A stretch of DNA of 64,000 bases from Tautonia sociabilis (GCF_003977685.1 NZ_RYZH01000024.1:1-64000); one strand, 5' to 3'. Counted from the stretch's first letter, positions 36,877 to 46,518 are shown. Notes: a model not told the origin generated them from the letters alone. A program made the numbers and translations.

Positions 36877-39057
36877 ATGCGATGGTCCCGCATTCGCCTG
36901 ATCTTCGGCCGAGAGCTGCGCGACCAGCTCCGAGACCGCCGGACCATCTTCATGATCTTCGTCCTGCCGGTGCTGCTCTACCCGATCCTCGGCTTCACGG
37001 TGAAGACGCTGGCCGAGGCGTTCGACAACACGGTTCGCCGCGTGGTTGTTGTCGGCGCCGAGTATCTGCCGGACGAGCCCCCGCTGCTGACCGAGGGGGA
37101 GGGGGGCTTCCTCCGATTCGACCCCGGGCTGTTCGACGGCGGCGGCTCCCCTCCCCTGCTCATCGAGCCCGTTCCCCCCGGGGGCCGCTGGGACGATCCT
37201 CAGCAGCAGTTGGCCGCCCTCCGGAACGGCGAGGCCGACGTGATCGTCGACATCCCGGCGGAGGTCCGGGGGCAGATCACTCGGCTGGAGCGTCCCACCT
37301 TCAAGATCGCCTACCTGCGCTCCGACGAGCAGAGCCTGGCCACGTACCAGGTTGTCGAGGACGTGATCGCCCGCTGGCAGGACGCCATCGTCGCCCGGCG
37401 CCTGGCCGCCGACGAGAAGCCCGCCGAGTATGTCGCCCCGGTCGAGGTCGAGGCGGTCGATCTCGCCCGGCAGGTTCTCGGCTCCTCCGCCTCGGGAGTG
37501 AGCGTCTGGGCCCGCCTGTTCCCCTTCCTGCTGGTGATGATGGCCCTGACCGGCGCCTTCTATCCGGCGGTCGACCTGTGCGCCGGCGAGAAGGAGCGGG
37601 GAACGATGGAGACGCTGCTCATCAGTCCCGCCTTGCGCTCGGAGATCGTCGTCGGCAAGTTCCTCACCGTGATGGCCGCCAGCGCCGGCACGGCGCTGCT
37701 GAACCTGGCGAGCATGGGGCTGACCATGGCCGTCCTCGGGCCGCAGCTCGCCGCCGGAGCCGCCGGGCCCGGCTCCCCCATGGACGAGCTGGCCCCCCCC
37801 TCGCCGATCGCGCTGGCCTGGATCGTCGTTCTGCTGATCCCGCTTTCGGGGTTCTTCAGCGCCGTCTGCCTGGCCCTCGCCGTGCTCGCCCGGAGCATGA
37901 AGGAGGGGCAGTATTACATGACGCCCCTCTACCTGATCTCCCTGCCGCTGATCTTCCTGACGCTCATGCCCGGGGTGGACCTGAACCCGTTCTATAGCCT
38001 GGTGCCGATCACGGGCGTCTCGCTGCTGTTGAAGAAGCTGATCCTGGAGCAGTACGTCGAGGCCCGGCCGTATTTCCTGCCGGTGCTGCTGTCGACGATC
38101 GTCTACGGGCTGATTGCCCTCCGCTGGGCGGTCGGCCAGTTCCGCACCGAGCAGGTCCTCTTCCGGGAGGCCGAGCGGTTCGACCTCGGCTCCTGGGTTC
38201 GCCACCTCGTCCGGGATCGCGGCCCGGTCCCCTCCGGCGGCCAGGCGGTCGCCTGCTTCGCGATCATCCTGGCGCTGTCCTGGTACACGTCGATCCTGCT
38301 GACCAGGACTGATCCCCTGGTGGCCCTGGCCCTCGGCCAGCTCGTCTTCATCCTGGTGCCGCCGACGGCGATGGCGCTGGTCCTGACCTCCAGCCCCCGG
38401 CGGACCCTCCGCCTGCGATGGCCCGGCTGGGCGCCGATCCTGCTGGCGACCGGCCTGGCGGCGACGCTCAACCCGCTGACGGCGGAGCTTCGGCCCGTCG
38501 TCACGGACCTCTTCCCCATCCCTCCCGCCGTCGAACAGGCCCTGGAGGCCCTCCAGGCCGCCATCCCCAACCTGGCGACCGCCGTGCTGCTGATCGCCGT
38601 CATCCCGGCCATCTGCGAGGAGGTCGCCTTCCGCGGCTACATCCTCTCCGGTCTGGAGACGGCGCATTCGAGAGGGGTGGCGATCGTCCTCTCGGCCTTC
38701 CTGTTCGCCTTCCTGCACGTGCTCATCAGCCTTTTCCAACAATTTTTCAATGCCGCGCTGCTTGGCCTGGTGCTCGGCTGGATGGCCTTGAAGACGCGCA
38801 GCCTCTTCCCCAGCATCGCCTTCCACCTGACGAACAACGCCCTTGCCGTGCTCGGCCCGTCGCTCTCGGTCGGGTGGCTGTACCGCGACCAGACCCTGTT
38901 CCTCTATCGATGGCCGATCGTCGCCTTCGGCGCGGTGGCTTCGATCGGCCTGCTCGCGGTGCTGGACCGGATCGGGCAGACTAAGGCGGACGATCCCGTC
39001 GCCGCCGATCTTCCGGCCGATCAGCTCGCCGGCGCCTCCGCCGCCGGGCCCGAATGA
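36877..39057 (+). CDS. ABC-2 permease fused to CPBP intramembrane protease
   Basis: A 726-residue fusion. The N-terminal part (about 1-400) is a NatB-like ABC-2 permease. It has a first helix (RTIFMIFVLPVLLYPILGF), a large external domain of about 180 residues, and helices with the ACAGEKERGTMETLL-type cytoplasmic loop (AGEKERGTMETLLISP) that contacts the ATPase. The C-terminal part (about 480-700) has CPBP motifs: EEVAFR (EExxxR), FAFLHV (FxxxH) and FHLTNN (HxxxN). Such fusions are known in several bacterial phyla; they suggest that export and intramembrane cleavage are linked. The start 36877 precedes RWSRIRLIFGRELRDQLRDRR. Its stop overlaps the amidohydrolase start (ATGA). Confidence 0.9.
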   Translation: MRWSRIRLIFGRELRDQLRDRRTIFMIFVLPVLLYPILGFTVKTLAEAFDNTVRRVVVVGAEYLPDEPPLLTEGEGGFLRFDPGLFDGGGSPPLLIEPVPPGGRWDDPQQQLAALRNGEADVIVDIPAEVRGQITRLERPTFKIAYLRSDEQSLATYQVVEDVIARWQDAIVARRLAADEKPAEYVAPVEVEAVDLARQVLGSSASGVSVWARLFPFLLVMMALTGAFYPAVDLCAGEKERGTMETLLISPALRSEIVVGKFLTVMAASAGTALLNLASMGLTMAVLGPQLAAGAAGPGSPMDELAPPSPIALAWIVVLLIPLSGFFSAVCLALAVLARSMKEGQYYMTPLYLISLPLIFLTLMPGVDLNPFYSLVPITGVSLLLKKLILEQYVEARPYFLPVLLSTIVYGLIALRWAVGQFRTEQVLFREAERFDLGSWVRHLVRDRGPVPSGGQAVACFAIILALSWYTSILLTRTDPLVALALGQLVFILVPPTAMALVLTSSPRRTLRLRWPGWAPILLATGLAATLNPLTAELRPVVTDLFPIPPAVEQALEALQAAIPNLATAVLLIAVIPAICEEVAFRGYILSGLETAHSRGVAIVLSAFLFAFLHVLISLFQQFFNAALLGLVLGWMALKTRSLFPSIAFHLTNNALAVLGPSLSVGWLYRDQTLFLYRWPIVAFGAVASIGLLAVLDRIGQTKADDPVAADLPADQLAGASAAGPE

Positions 39058-40394
39058 CGCTCCCCCGAGCCCGATCCCCAATGCCCACCGCCGCCGACGA
39101 CCTCACTCTGGCCTGCCGGTTCGCCTTCCCGGTCGAGGGAGATCCGGTTCCCGATGCCCGGGTGACGATCCGGTCGGGCCGCATCCTCGCCGTCGAGCCG
39201 GCCGCCCCCGGCACCCGGGCCGCCGACATCGACCTGGGCAACATCGCCATCCTCCCCGGCTTCGTCAACGCCCACACCCACCTGGAGCTCTCCCCCCTCG
39301 GCGGCGAGCCCGACCGGGACGATCCCGAATCGTGGCCCGAGGACGAGATCGACTGGCTCCGTCGCGTGATCGCCCACCGTCGCGACCGCGCTGCCGAGGC
39401 CCTCCGGTCGGCCGTCGACCGCAACCTCGACGAGGCCATCCGCGCCGGCACCACCTTGCTGGCCGACACCGCCACCGCCGGCCTGAGCTGGCCGGCCGTC
39501 TCCGCCGCCCCGCTCCGAGCCGTTGTGTTCGCCGAGTTGATCGGGCTGAGGCGCATGCGGGGGCTGGAAACCAACCGACACGCCTGGGACTGGATCGGCT
39601 CGATCGGCCCGGCCGAGCAGGTTGTCGCCAACGCCCGGCCCGGCCTCAGCCCGCACGCCCCCTACAGCACCGCCGGCTGGCTCTACCACCGCTCCGCCTC
39701 GAGCGGGATGCCGCTCTCCACCCACCTGGCCGAGCTCCCCGAGGAGCTGGAGCTGCTCCGCTCCCGATCCGGCCGCCTGCGCCGCTTCCTCGAAGACCTC
39801 GGCGCCTGGGACGATGAGTGGGAACCGCTCAGTCCCGAGCCGGCCGATTACGTCCGCCAGGGGGCCCTCCGCCAGGCCGACTGGATCATCGCGCACGGCA
39901 CCTACCTGGAGCCCGACGACTTCTGGCAGCTCCGCCCCGAAGCCGCCCCGGACGGCCACCGGGTCGCGGTTGCCTACTGCCCGCGCACTCACGCCCGGTT
40001 CGGCCACCGGCCGCACCCGTTCCGCCAGATGCTCGAGCACGGGGTTGTCGTCTGCCTCGGGACCGACAGCCGGGCCTCGGCCCCCAGCCTTGCCATCCTC
40101 GACGAGATCCGCTTCCTCCGCCGCCGCGATCCCTCGCTCAGCGGCCAGCTTCTGCTGACGATGGGGACCCTCTTCGGCGCCTGGGCGCTCCGGGCCGACA
40201 CCGTCACCGGCAGCCTCAAGCCCGGCAAGTCGGCCGACCTGGCCCTCGTCCCGCTCCCGGACCGAGACGACGCCGATCCCTATTCCCTGCTGCTCGACTC
40301 CGACCTGCCGGTCGCCGCCTCCTGCTTCGAGGGCCATTTCCGCCCCAACCCGGACTGGCCCCCGGGCGCGGACCTTCCCTCCTCTCCATTCTGA
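39054..40394 (+). CDS. amidohydrolase/deaminase, possibly aminodeoxyfutalosine deaminase
   Basis: A 446-residue metal-dependent amidohydrolase of the ATZ/TRZ/SsnA kind. Metal ligands are visible as NAHTHLE (His74, His76), the His of STHLAE, a later His in WIIAHGTYL, and the Asp in LGTDSRAS. The end SLKPGKSADLALV is typical. Members hydrolyse amino groups from heterocycles. Because mqnA and mqnC lie 4 kb upstream, it could be the deaminase of the aminodeoxyfutalosine branch, but generic guanine/adenosine deaminase relatives cannot be excluded. ATG 39054 overlaps the ABC-CPBP stop (ATGA), so translation is coupled; 39081 is an alternative start. Confidence 0.82.
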   Translation: MTLPRARSPMPTAADDLTLACRFAFPVEGDPVPDARVTIRSGRILAVEPAAPGTRAADIDLGNIAILPGFVNAHTHLELSPLGGEPDRDDPESWPEDEIDWLRRVIAHRRDRAAEALRSAVDRNLDEAIRAGTTLLADTATAGLSWPAVSAAPLRAVVFAELIGLRRMRGLETNRHAWDWIGSIGPAEQVVANARPGLSPHAPYSTAGWLYHRSASSGMPLSTHLAELPEELELLRSRSGRLRRFLEDLGAWDDEWEPLSPEPADYVRQGALRQADWIIAHGTYLEPDDFWQLRPEAAPDGHRVAVAYCPRTHARFGHRPHPFRQMLEHGVVVCLGTDSRASAPSLAILDEIRFLRRRDPSLSGQLLLTMGTLFGAWALRADTVTGSLKPGKSADLALVPLPDRDDADPYSLLLDSDLPVAASCFEGHFRPNPDWPPGADLPSSPF

Positions 40395-40448
40395 GAGGCC
40401 AAGATTCGCGCCGGGCTTCGACGGGCGGTCGGACGGAGAAGCGATCCG

Positions 40449-40466
40449 GGGCGGCCCTGACCGCCC
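40449..40466. terminator. GGGCGG-N6-CCGCCC hairpin between convergent genes
   Basis: A perfect six-pair stem lies 54 bases after the amidohydrolase stop and about 90 bases before the end of the convergent bTHX gene. A second short palindrome (GGCAC...GTGCC) follows. The position suits termination in both directions. Confidence 0.4.
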
Positions 40467-40556
40467 GAGCACGGCACGCCATGGTGCCTGGGCGGGGGGG
40501 AGCCGGCCCTCACCGCGGTCGGGAACACCCGAGGCCGCCCGGCCTGAGCGATTGGC

Positions 40557-40688
40557 TCAGCCCTCGGTCGGGGGGGGTGCGGCGGCCTTGGCCTTGTCTT
40601 GCCGGATCTTGCGCGGTTTCGGTCGGCTCTTGCCGTAGGAGTGCCGGAACAGCTTGCCGCGCTTGGTCCGCTTATCACCCTTGCCCAT
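40557..40688 (-). CDS. small ribosomal subunit protein bTHX
   Basis: A 43-residue, very basic protein: MGKGDKRTKRGKLFRHSYGKSR, then a Pro/Lys/Ala tail. The MGKGDKxTxxGK-x-SYGKxRP pattern is that of ribosomal protein THX (bTHX/S31-type), which fills a cavity at the head of the 30S subunit and stabilises rRNA. ATG 40688 is chosen because AAGGA lies upstream and because the family starts MGKGDK; upstream in-frame sequence to 40772 is not family-like. The Ala/Pro tail is longer than in Thermus. It is a single gene. Confidence 0.88.
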   Translation of the reverse strand: MGKGDKRTKRGKLFRHSYGKSRPKPRKIRQDKAKAAAPPPTEG

Positions 40689-40786
40689 CGGCGGGTCGTC
40701 CTTCGCTGAGTGGATCGGATGGGGGCGATCCGGCCGCCCGGCTCGGGCACACCCTCCCCCCCGTGGAGACATCGGAAGCTGTCATC

Positions 40787-42046
40787 TTACCAGCCGGCCG
40801 GGGGGGATTCCAGGCCGAGCGGGGGCGGTTTCCCGCCTTCCTGGTTTCCAGGCGACGACGGATCGCCCCGATCGTCCGGGTCGGGCCCAGGGACCGGGCC
40901 GGGAGCGAAGGGCCTGGCGTCCTCTTCGGGGAGGCCGAGGTCGGCCCAGGGGGTGCCGTCGACCTCCTGCCGCAGCAGCACGTAGATCCGGGCCGCCGCC
41001 GACCAGGCATAGGTGAAGATCCAGGCCGACAGCAGCCCGCCGACGACGGCCGACCAGGGCCCGATCGCCGGAGGCCCGGCCGTCCCCGGCCCGGATCCGA
41101 GCCAAAACGCCGGTCCGATGCGGTCCTCCGGCCCTCCGATCGCCAGCGACCAGGCGGTCAGGTGGACCACCAGCCGGGCGAACGCCGAGGCGATCAGGAT
41201 TCCCGCCGCCCCTCCCGCCCAGGCCGCCAGCACCGCCAGGGCGAAGGAGCCCGGCCGCCAAGCCAGGTAGCCGAAGCTCCGGCCGATCGCCTCGAACGCG
41301 TCTTCCCCCTCCACGACGACGGTCAGCACCATCAGCGGCCAGCCGATCACCACTCCGATCAGCAGGATCGCCATCGGAACCGAGAGCACCAGGGGAAGCC
41401 CCAGCAGCACCTCCGCCACCGCGTCGGCCTCCGGGGCACCCGGCTGGTCGAGCCGCCCGAGAACCGCTCCCGGGGCCGCCAGCGGTCCCAGCAGCAGCAG
41501 CGGGACGACGGGGGCCGCCACCAGCGCCCCCGTTCGACGGAGCACGAACCGAAGCGAGGTCCGCAGCCTGGGCCGCTCGATCGATCCCCCCGCCCGGAGT
41601 GCCGCCATCCGGCCGATCGTCCCTCCGGCCACCCCCCAGACGAGCAGCACCCAGAGGGTCGCCAGCGCCGACCGGCAGAACGAGCCGTTCCCCTGGCCGA
41701 TCGCGAAGACGCCGGCGATCGGCCCGAGGAGCACCCGGATCGGCCGAGCCGCCGCCATCGCTCCCGTGGTCATCGCCCCGACCAGCCCGGGCCCGCCGGC
41801 GGCCGAGTCCCAGCCCGGCACTCCTCCCGGGCCGACCGCCTCCCGGAGGGTTTCCCCCGGCTCCCGGCCGAAGGCGACATCCAGCGCCGCCCAGCCCCCT
41901 TGCATCAGCAGCAGGCCGAGCCCCGCCAGCACCAGCGCCCGGGCGTCTCCCGACGTGCTCAGGGCGCCCAGGATCCGGGCGTATCTCGGCCAGGCTGCTT
42001 CGCGATCCAGTGCCGGGGGGAGCGACGATCGGGCGGGTTCGGCCAC
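40787..42046 (-). CDS. hypothetical polytopic membrane protein, 419 aa
   Basis: No family recognised. There are six or seven hydrophobic helices, among them ALVLAGLGLLLMQGGWAAL, TLWVLLVWGVAGGTI, LVAAPVVPLLLLGPLAA, SVPMAILLIGVVIGWPLMVLTVVVEG and WSAVVGGLLSAWIFTYAWSAAARIYVLL. The segment VVVEGEDAFEAIGRSFGYLAWRPG resembles loops in bacterial membrane proteins that control or diversify glycerophospholipid or YIP1-like domains, but this is only a hint. The cytoplasmic C-terminus (about 375-419) is Pro/Gly-rich. It lies 49 bases downstream of the phosphomannose isomerase gene on the same strand. Confidence 0.75.
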   Translation of the reverse strand: MAEPARSSLPPALDREAAWPRYARILGALSTSGDARALVLAGLGLLLMQGGWAALDVAFGREPGETLREAVGPGGVPGWDSAAGGPGLVGAMTTGAMAAARPIRVLLGPIAGVFAIGQGNGSFCRSALATLWVLLVWGVAGGTIGRMAALRAGGSIERPRLRTSLRFVLRRTGALVAAPVVPLLLLGPLAAPGAVLGRLDQPGAPEADAVAEVLLGLPLVLSVPMAILLIGVVIGWPLMVLTVVVEGEDAFEAIGRSFGYLAWRPGSFALAVLAAWAGGAAGILIASAFARLVVHLTAWSLAIGGPEDRIGPAFWLGSGPGTAGPPAIGPWSAVVGGLLSAWIFTYAWSAAARIYVLLRQEVDGTPWADLGLPEEDARPFAPGPVPGPDPDDRGDPSSPGNQEGGKPPPLGLESPPAGW

Positions 42047-42095
42047 GACAAGGCTCCGGGAACAGGCCCCGAGGCGGGCGGCGCGCCGGCCCGAC

Positions 42096-43091
42096 TCAGG
42101 GCACCGAGCAGGTGAGGATCATCGCCGCTCCCCCCTCGGGAGAGATCGGGCAGGCCCCGATCGAGGCCGGCAGGAGCAGCGTCTGGCCGAAGCCGACCCG
42201 GTAGGATTCGCCCCCCGACCGCACCGTTGCCGCTCCCCCCAGACCGATCAGCGCCGTGAACCGGGCCCCGTCGGGGTCTCCCACCGTCGCCTGGCCGGAG
42301 AGCCGGAGCCGGGAGAGCCAGAAATACGGGCAGCGCACCAGGTGTTCGAGCACCCCTCCCTCGACCGGCTCCGGCTGCGTCCGTACCGGGCCGACGGGCC
42401 CCTGGGAGAAGTCCGTGACCTCCAACGCCTCGGCGATGTGCAGCGGCCTTGGCTTCCCGTCTGGGCCGACGCGCCCCCAGTCGAAGACCCGGAACGTGGC
42501 GTCGGACATCTGCTGGACCTCGGCCAGCATCACCCCCGCGCCGATGGCGTGCACCGTGCCGGCGGGGATGTGGATGCAGTCGCCGGGCTTTGGCTCGAAG
42601 GCGTGCAACAGCTCCTCGACCCGGCCGTGTTCCAGCGCCTCGGCGAACCGCGGCCGAGTGACGCCGTCCTTCAGGCCCGCGAAGATCGTGCTGCCCGGCT
42701 CGGCGGCGATGACCACCCAGGATTCGTTCTTGCCGTTGTCGTCGGCCAGCCGACGGCCCTGCTCGTCGTCGGGGTGGACCTGGACCGAGAGGACCTGATG
42801 GGCGTCGATGAACTTCACCAGCAGGGGGAACTGGGAGCGAGGGGCCGTCGCCGGGCCGAGCAACTCGGCCCCCCGCGAGCGGACCAGCTCGTGCAGCGAG
42901 GTCCCGGCCAGCGGCCCGTCGGCGACGAGGCTCTGACCGTGGCGGTGGTCGGCGATCTCCCAGGACTCGGCGTAGTCCGATTCCGGGCCGATCGGCTTGC
43001 CCAGCACGCTCCCCAGGCGGCGGCCCCCCCAGATCAGGCGCTTCAGGATCGGCTCGAACCGCAGCGGGCCCAGGGGAGGCGAGGTGGTCAT
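42096..43091 (-). CDS. manA: mannose-6-phosphate isomerase, class I
   Basis: A 331-residue cupin enzyme of the short class I phosphomannose isomerase type. N-terminal LRFEPILKRLIWGGRRLG is followed by the metal site: VQVHPDDEQG (Gln, His), KNESWVVI (Glu) and IHIPAGTVHAIGAGVMLAEVQQ (His). The enzyme interconverts mannose-6-phosphate and fructose-6-phosphate, feeding GDP-mannose for glycans. ATG 43091 has AAGGGA eleven bases upstream. The frame is open to 43349 with Arg-rich shadow sequence. It is divergent from the large membrane protein gene and first of a two-gene unit. Confidence 0.92.
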   Translation of the reverse strand: MTTSPPLGPLRFEPILKRLIWGGRRLGSVLGKPIGPESDYAESWEIADHRHGQSLVADGPLAGTSLHELVRSRGAELLGPATAPRSQFPLLVKFIDAHQVLSVQVHPDDEQGRRLADDNGKNESWVVIAAEPGSTIFAGLKDGVTRPRFAEALEHGRVEELLHAFEPKPGDCIHIPAGTVHAIGAGVMLAEVQQMSDATFRVFDWGRVGPDGKPRPLHIAEALEVTDFSQGPVGPVRTQPEPVEGGVLEHLVRCPYFWLSRLRLSGQATVGDPDGARFTALIGLGGAATVRSGGESYRVGFGQTLLLPASIGACPISPEGGAAMILTCSVP

Positions 43092-43507
43092 GACTCGTCC
43101 CTTCGCGTCGGTCGATCGTCGAGGATGCTCGGCGGCCCCCTCCTCGGGGCGGGGCAGCACGACTTGTACGGGAAAACGCCCCGCGCTGTCCAGCCGGGCG
43201 AGCCCGGCCGATCGGGGAGACCGGCCCATCCGTCCCCTCGACCGGGCCGGGGCCCTCGGCGACGCCGCCGATGGCTCGCTCCCGGGTTCGGCCCGGGGAG
43301 GCCGGCGTCGGAGCCGGTCGGTTCTCCCGCGGGGGGGCCGGCCTCCCAAGTGCCGGAGGCCGCCGGTGACACCGGAGATCGAGGACCGATCGCCTCGTGA
43401 TCGGCCGCCGGCCCCGCTCGATCCCCCGGCCCGCCGGTCGTAAGATGGGAGCGTCGTCCGAGTCCCGACGAAGCCGATCCGTCCCCCCCTCGCCCCGAGG
43501 TCCGTCC
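43092..43507. other. intergenic region between divergent manA and membrane protein genes
   Basis: About 415 bp if the membrane protein starts at 43508 (305 bp if at 43397). No RNA or repeat is seen. A slightly AT-richer island around 43160-43180 (CGTACAAGTCGTGCTG in the minus sense) may hold the manA promoter, but no -35 fits well. Confidence 0.35.
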
Positions 43508-46390
43508 GTGCCCACCGTTCCCGTGCCCTCCCGGGCCGATCGGGAGGCGAGCCCGAGGCCCGCCGACCCCGCCCGCCTCCGGCTGGCCGACGCGGCGATC
43601 CTGGTGGCTTTCGCCGCCCTCGCCTTCCTGCTCGGGGTCTTCCCCAACAAGGACGTCGACTTCTGGTGGCACCTGAGGACCGGCGACCTCATCCGGGAGA
43701 CCGGCGAGATCCCCCGCACCGACCTCTACACCTACACCGTCCCCGATCGCCCCTGGGTCGATTTGCACTGGGGCTTCCAGGTCTTGCTGAGCCTTGGCTT
43801 CCAGGCCGGCGGCGGGCTCGACGGCGCCGGCGTCGCCTTCCTGAACGTGGCGAAGTGCGTCGTGACGACGCTCGCCGTCCTGCTGCTCGTCACCTCCCGG
43901 CGCCGGGACTGGCCCCTCTGGGCGATGGTCCCCGCCTGGCTGCCCGCCCTGGTCCTGCTCGGCGGCCGCATGTACATCCGGCCCGAGACGATGACGCTGC
44001 TCTACATCGCCATCGTCCTCGCGGTCCTGTTCCGGTGGGAACAACGTCCCTGGCTGGGGTTCATCCTGCCCATTACCCAGGCCCTCTGGGTGAACACGCA
44101 AGGGCTGTTCGTGTTCGGGCCGATCCTGCTCGGGTTCGCTCTCATCGACGCCGCGCTCCGCCCCGGCGCCTTCGCCAGGGCCCGGCTCGGCTGGTGGCGG
44201 ATCGCGCTGGCCGTCTCGGTCCTGGTCGGCGGGGCCTGCCTGCTCAACCCGTATGGCCTCCGGGGGGCCGCCTTCCCGCTTACCGACCTGCTCTTCGGCA
44301 CGCTTCGCGACCCGATCTTCAAGGAGACGATCGCCGAGCTGAGCTCCATCCCCAAGCTCATCGCCGACTCCGCCGGCTATCCTCACTTCATGCTGCTTGT
44401 CCACCTGACGGTGGTCACGCTCGGCGGGCTGAGCTTCATCCTGCCGCTGCTCTGGCAGGGGGCCGTCCGCGTCGCCGACCTGAGACGGGGCAAGGCCGAG
44501 GCGGTTGCTGCCGATCCCCCGAAGAAAACCCGGGGGAAGAAGGGGAAGGCCGCGGCCGGCTCCGGCTCCCGCAAGGGATCGAAGGCCGATCCTCCCGAGG
44601 CAGGGGGATCGCTTCGGCCGTTCCGCCTGCTGTTGTTCCTCGCCTTCACGGCGCTGAGCTGGCAGGCGACTCGGAACAGCCACCAGTTCGCCGCGGTCGT
44701 CGGCACCGTGACCGCCTGGAATCTCGGCGAGTGGGCCGCCGCCGTCCGACGCCGTCGGGAGGCGCTCGGCCGGGAGGCCTCCCCTCTGCTCTGGCCCCGG
44801 TTGACCGCCCTGGGAGCGACGGTGCTCCTGTTCGCCTTCGTGGCCAGCGGCGGCCTCTACGCCTCGGCCGAGGAGGGGAGGACGATCGGTCTGGGAGAGG
44901 AGCCCGCCTGGTTCCCGCACGACGCGGTGCGCTTCGCCGGCTCGGAGGGGCTTCCTCCCCGGTTCCTCGGCTTCCACATCGGCCATGATGCCCTGTTCAT
45001 CTACCACCACGGACCCGGCAGGAAAGTGTTCGTCGACCCCCGGCTCGAGGTCATGGGGGCCGACCAGTACCGTCTTTATACCGCCCTCAACGAGCAGATC
45101 GCCGACGACGCTCCCCGATCGCGCTGGCGGGCGCTCCTGGCGGAGAAGGCGGGCAACCCGGTGATCCTCGCCGACAACGACCTCGCCACCCGGGTCGGGG
45201 TCACCCTGCTGCTCGACCCGGCCTGGCGGCTCTGCTGGTTCGACGAGGTTGCCTCGGTCTTCGTCCACGAGTCCGACGCCCGGGAGGCCGGGACGCCGGC
45301 CGTCGACTTCCTCGCCCGGCACTTCGGCACCCAGGCCGACCCCTCCCCGCCGGTGCTCCCGGCCGAGTGGCGGGCGGCGACCAAGGGGCTGAGCAAGTTC
45401 GTCCTCGTGCTGATGGAGCAGCGCAACCGGCCCGATCAGGCCCAGCGGATGATCCCGCTGGGCCTGGACCGCTCCCGGGAGGCCCGCCGCCTCGACCCCG
45501 ACGCCGCCGAGCCCTGGGCCTACGCCGCCGCCCTGGAGCTGGGCCGAGCGGTCGTCCCCGGCGTGTCGGCCCCCGACCGCCGCTACCTGAAGCCCTTCGA
45601 CCCCGTCCGGGATCTCCACGCCGCCCGGGTCGCCGCCTTCGCCCGCCAGGCCCTCCGCCGAGACCCCGACCAGCAGATCGCCCTCTCGGCGCTGCTCGGC
45701 CTGGCGATCCAGTCCGGCATGGACGAGGTGGCCGTGCCGCTGCTGGAGCGGGCCGTCGCGCAGCCCCCTCGCTCCCGGACCCAGGCGACCGCCCGGGACG
45801 CCTACCGGGACCAGCTCGCCCTGCTCCGGGACCGCCTCGGCCGCGCTCCTCGCGTGGACGTCTCCAACGGCGACCGCATCCGTCGCAGTGTCGCGGCCCT
45901 GCTCGAGTCCGGCCGAGTCGAGTCGGCCGCCGCGCTGCTGGAGGAGCAATACCCCCCCGCCGAGCGCGACTGGTCGACCGCCGACCGCATCGCCTCCCTC
46001 TGGATGCTCCTCGGCTTCCCCGAGCGCGCCCGGGACTCCTGGCGATCGGTCGGCTCTCCGCCCGACCCCGCCCTCCGCCAGGCCCGGATCGCCGCCACCT
46101 ACTACGCCGAGGACGCCCTCGACGCCGCCCGAGACGCCTACCGGCTTGCCCTCGACGGGGATGCCGACGGCTTCGAGGCGCACTACGGCCTCGCCCTGCT
46201 CGAGCATGACGCCGGCCGGGCCCCGGCCGCGCTTGCCGCCGCCCGGCTCGCGGCCGCCTCCGCGCCGGACGCCCCCTCCCGATCCGCCGCCGAGGCCCTG
46301 GCCCGACGGGTCGAGCCGTATGCCGCCGTCTCCTCTCGGCCCGACAGCTCGGGAGCCGAGTCGGGACGGCCGGCGCCCCCGTCGGGATGA
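43508..46390 (+). CDS. large polytopic membrane protein with TPR-like C-terminus
   Basis: About 960 residues. The N-terminal half has eight to ten helices in the style of GT-C glycosyltransferase-like planctomycete proteins: FPNKDVDFWWHLRTGDLI with acidic residues in the first external loop, VDLHWGFQVLLSLGF, MYIRPETMTLLYIAIV and a Lys/Gly-rich cytoplasmic loop near 345-370. A soluble middle domain follows (FHIGHDALFIYHHGPGRKVFVDPRLEVMG). The C-terminal 350 residues are Ala/Leu/Arg-rich helices in TPR-like repeats. Catalysis is not established; a glycan or surface-polymer role is possible. Start is uncertain: GTG 43508 has GAGG at good distance; ATG 43445 and GTG 43397 are in frame. Confidence 0.75.
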   Translation: MPTVPVPSRADREASPRPADPARLRLADAAILVAFAALAFLLGVFPNKDVDFWWHLRTGDLIRETGEIPRTDLYTYTVPDRPWVDLHWGFQVLLSLGFQAGGGLDGAGVAFLNVAKCVVTTLAVLLLVTSRRRDWPLWAMVPAWLPALVLLGGRMYIRPETMTLLYIAIVLAVLFRWEQRPWLGFILPITQALWVNTQGLFVFGPILLGFALIDAALRPGAFARARLGWWRIALAVSVLVGGACLLNPYGLRGAAFPLTDLLFGTLRDPIFKETIAELSSIPKLIADSAGYPHFMLLVHLTVVTLGGLSFILPLLWQGAVRVADLRRGKAEAVAADPPKKTRGKKGKAAAGSGSRKGSKADPPEAGGSLRPFRLLLFLAFTALSWQATRNSHQFAAVVGTVTAWNLGEWAAAVRRRREALGREASPLLWPRLTALGATVLLFAFVASGGLYASAEEGRTIGLGEEPAWFPHDAVRFAGSEGLPPRFLGFHIGHDALFIYHHGPGRKVFVDPRLEVMGADQYRLYTALNEQIADDAPRSRWRALLAEKAGNPVILADNDLATRVGVTLLLDPAWRLCWFDEVASVFVHESDAREAGTPAVDFLARHFGTQADPSPPVLPAEWRAATKGLSKFVLVLMEQRNRPDQAQRMIPLGLDRSREARRLDPDAAEPWAYAAALELGRAVVPGVSAPDRRYLKPFDPVRDLHAARVAAFARQALRRDPDQQIALSALLGLAIQSGMDEVAVPLLERAVAQPPRSRTQATARDAYRDQLALLRDRLGRAPRVDVSNGDRIRRSVAALLESGRVESAAALLEEQYPPAERDWSTADRIASLWMLLGFPERARDSWRSVGSPPDPALRQARIAATYYAEDALDAARDAYRLALDGDADGFEAHYGLALLEHDAGRAPAALAAARLAAASAPDAPSRSAAEALARRVEPYAAVSSRPDSSGAESGRPAPPSG

Positions 46391-46490
46391 CGGTCGGGTC
46401 GGCCGACCCAGTCCGCCGGGAAGGCGTCGCGATCCCTTGGTGGAGGTTCCCCCGCCCTCGCCCCCGCCCTCACCGATTGGGGTCGAGCAC

Positions 46491-46518
46491 GCCGGCCGGG
46501 CCGATGGGCCCGGCCGGC
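46491..46518. terminator. 12-bp perfect stem with GATG loop between convergent genes
   Basis: GCCGGCCGGGCC (46491-46502), loop GATG, GGCCCGGCCGGC (46507-46518). It lies 100 bases after the membrane protein stop and 11 bases from the rseP stop, so it is probably the shared terminator. Confidence 0.65.

Noticed and set aside
40784..40789. TAAGAT (minus sense) as the bTHX promoter -10
   Set aside because: The matching -35 position (TGGAAT) agrees at only three of six bases, so support is too weak to list.
43397..43507. Earlier starts (43397, 43445) for the large membrane protein
   Set aside because: No ribosome site and Arg/Ser/Pro-rich leader; GTG 43508 has GAGG at suitable distance, though this is not certain.
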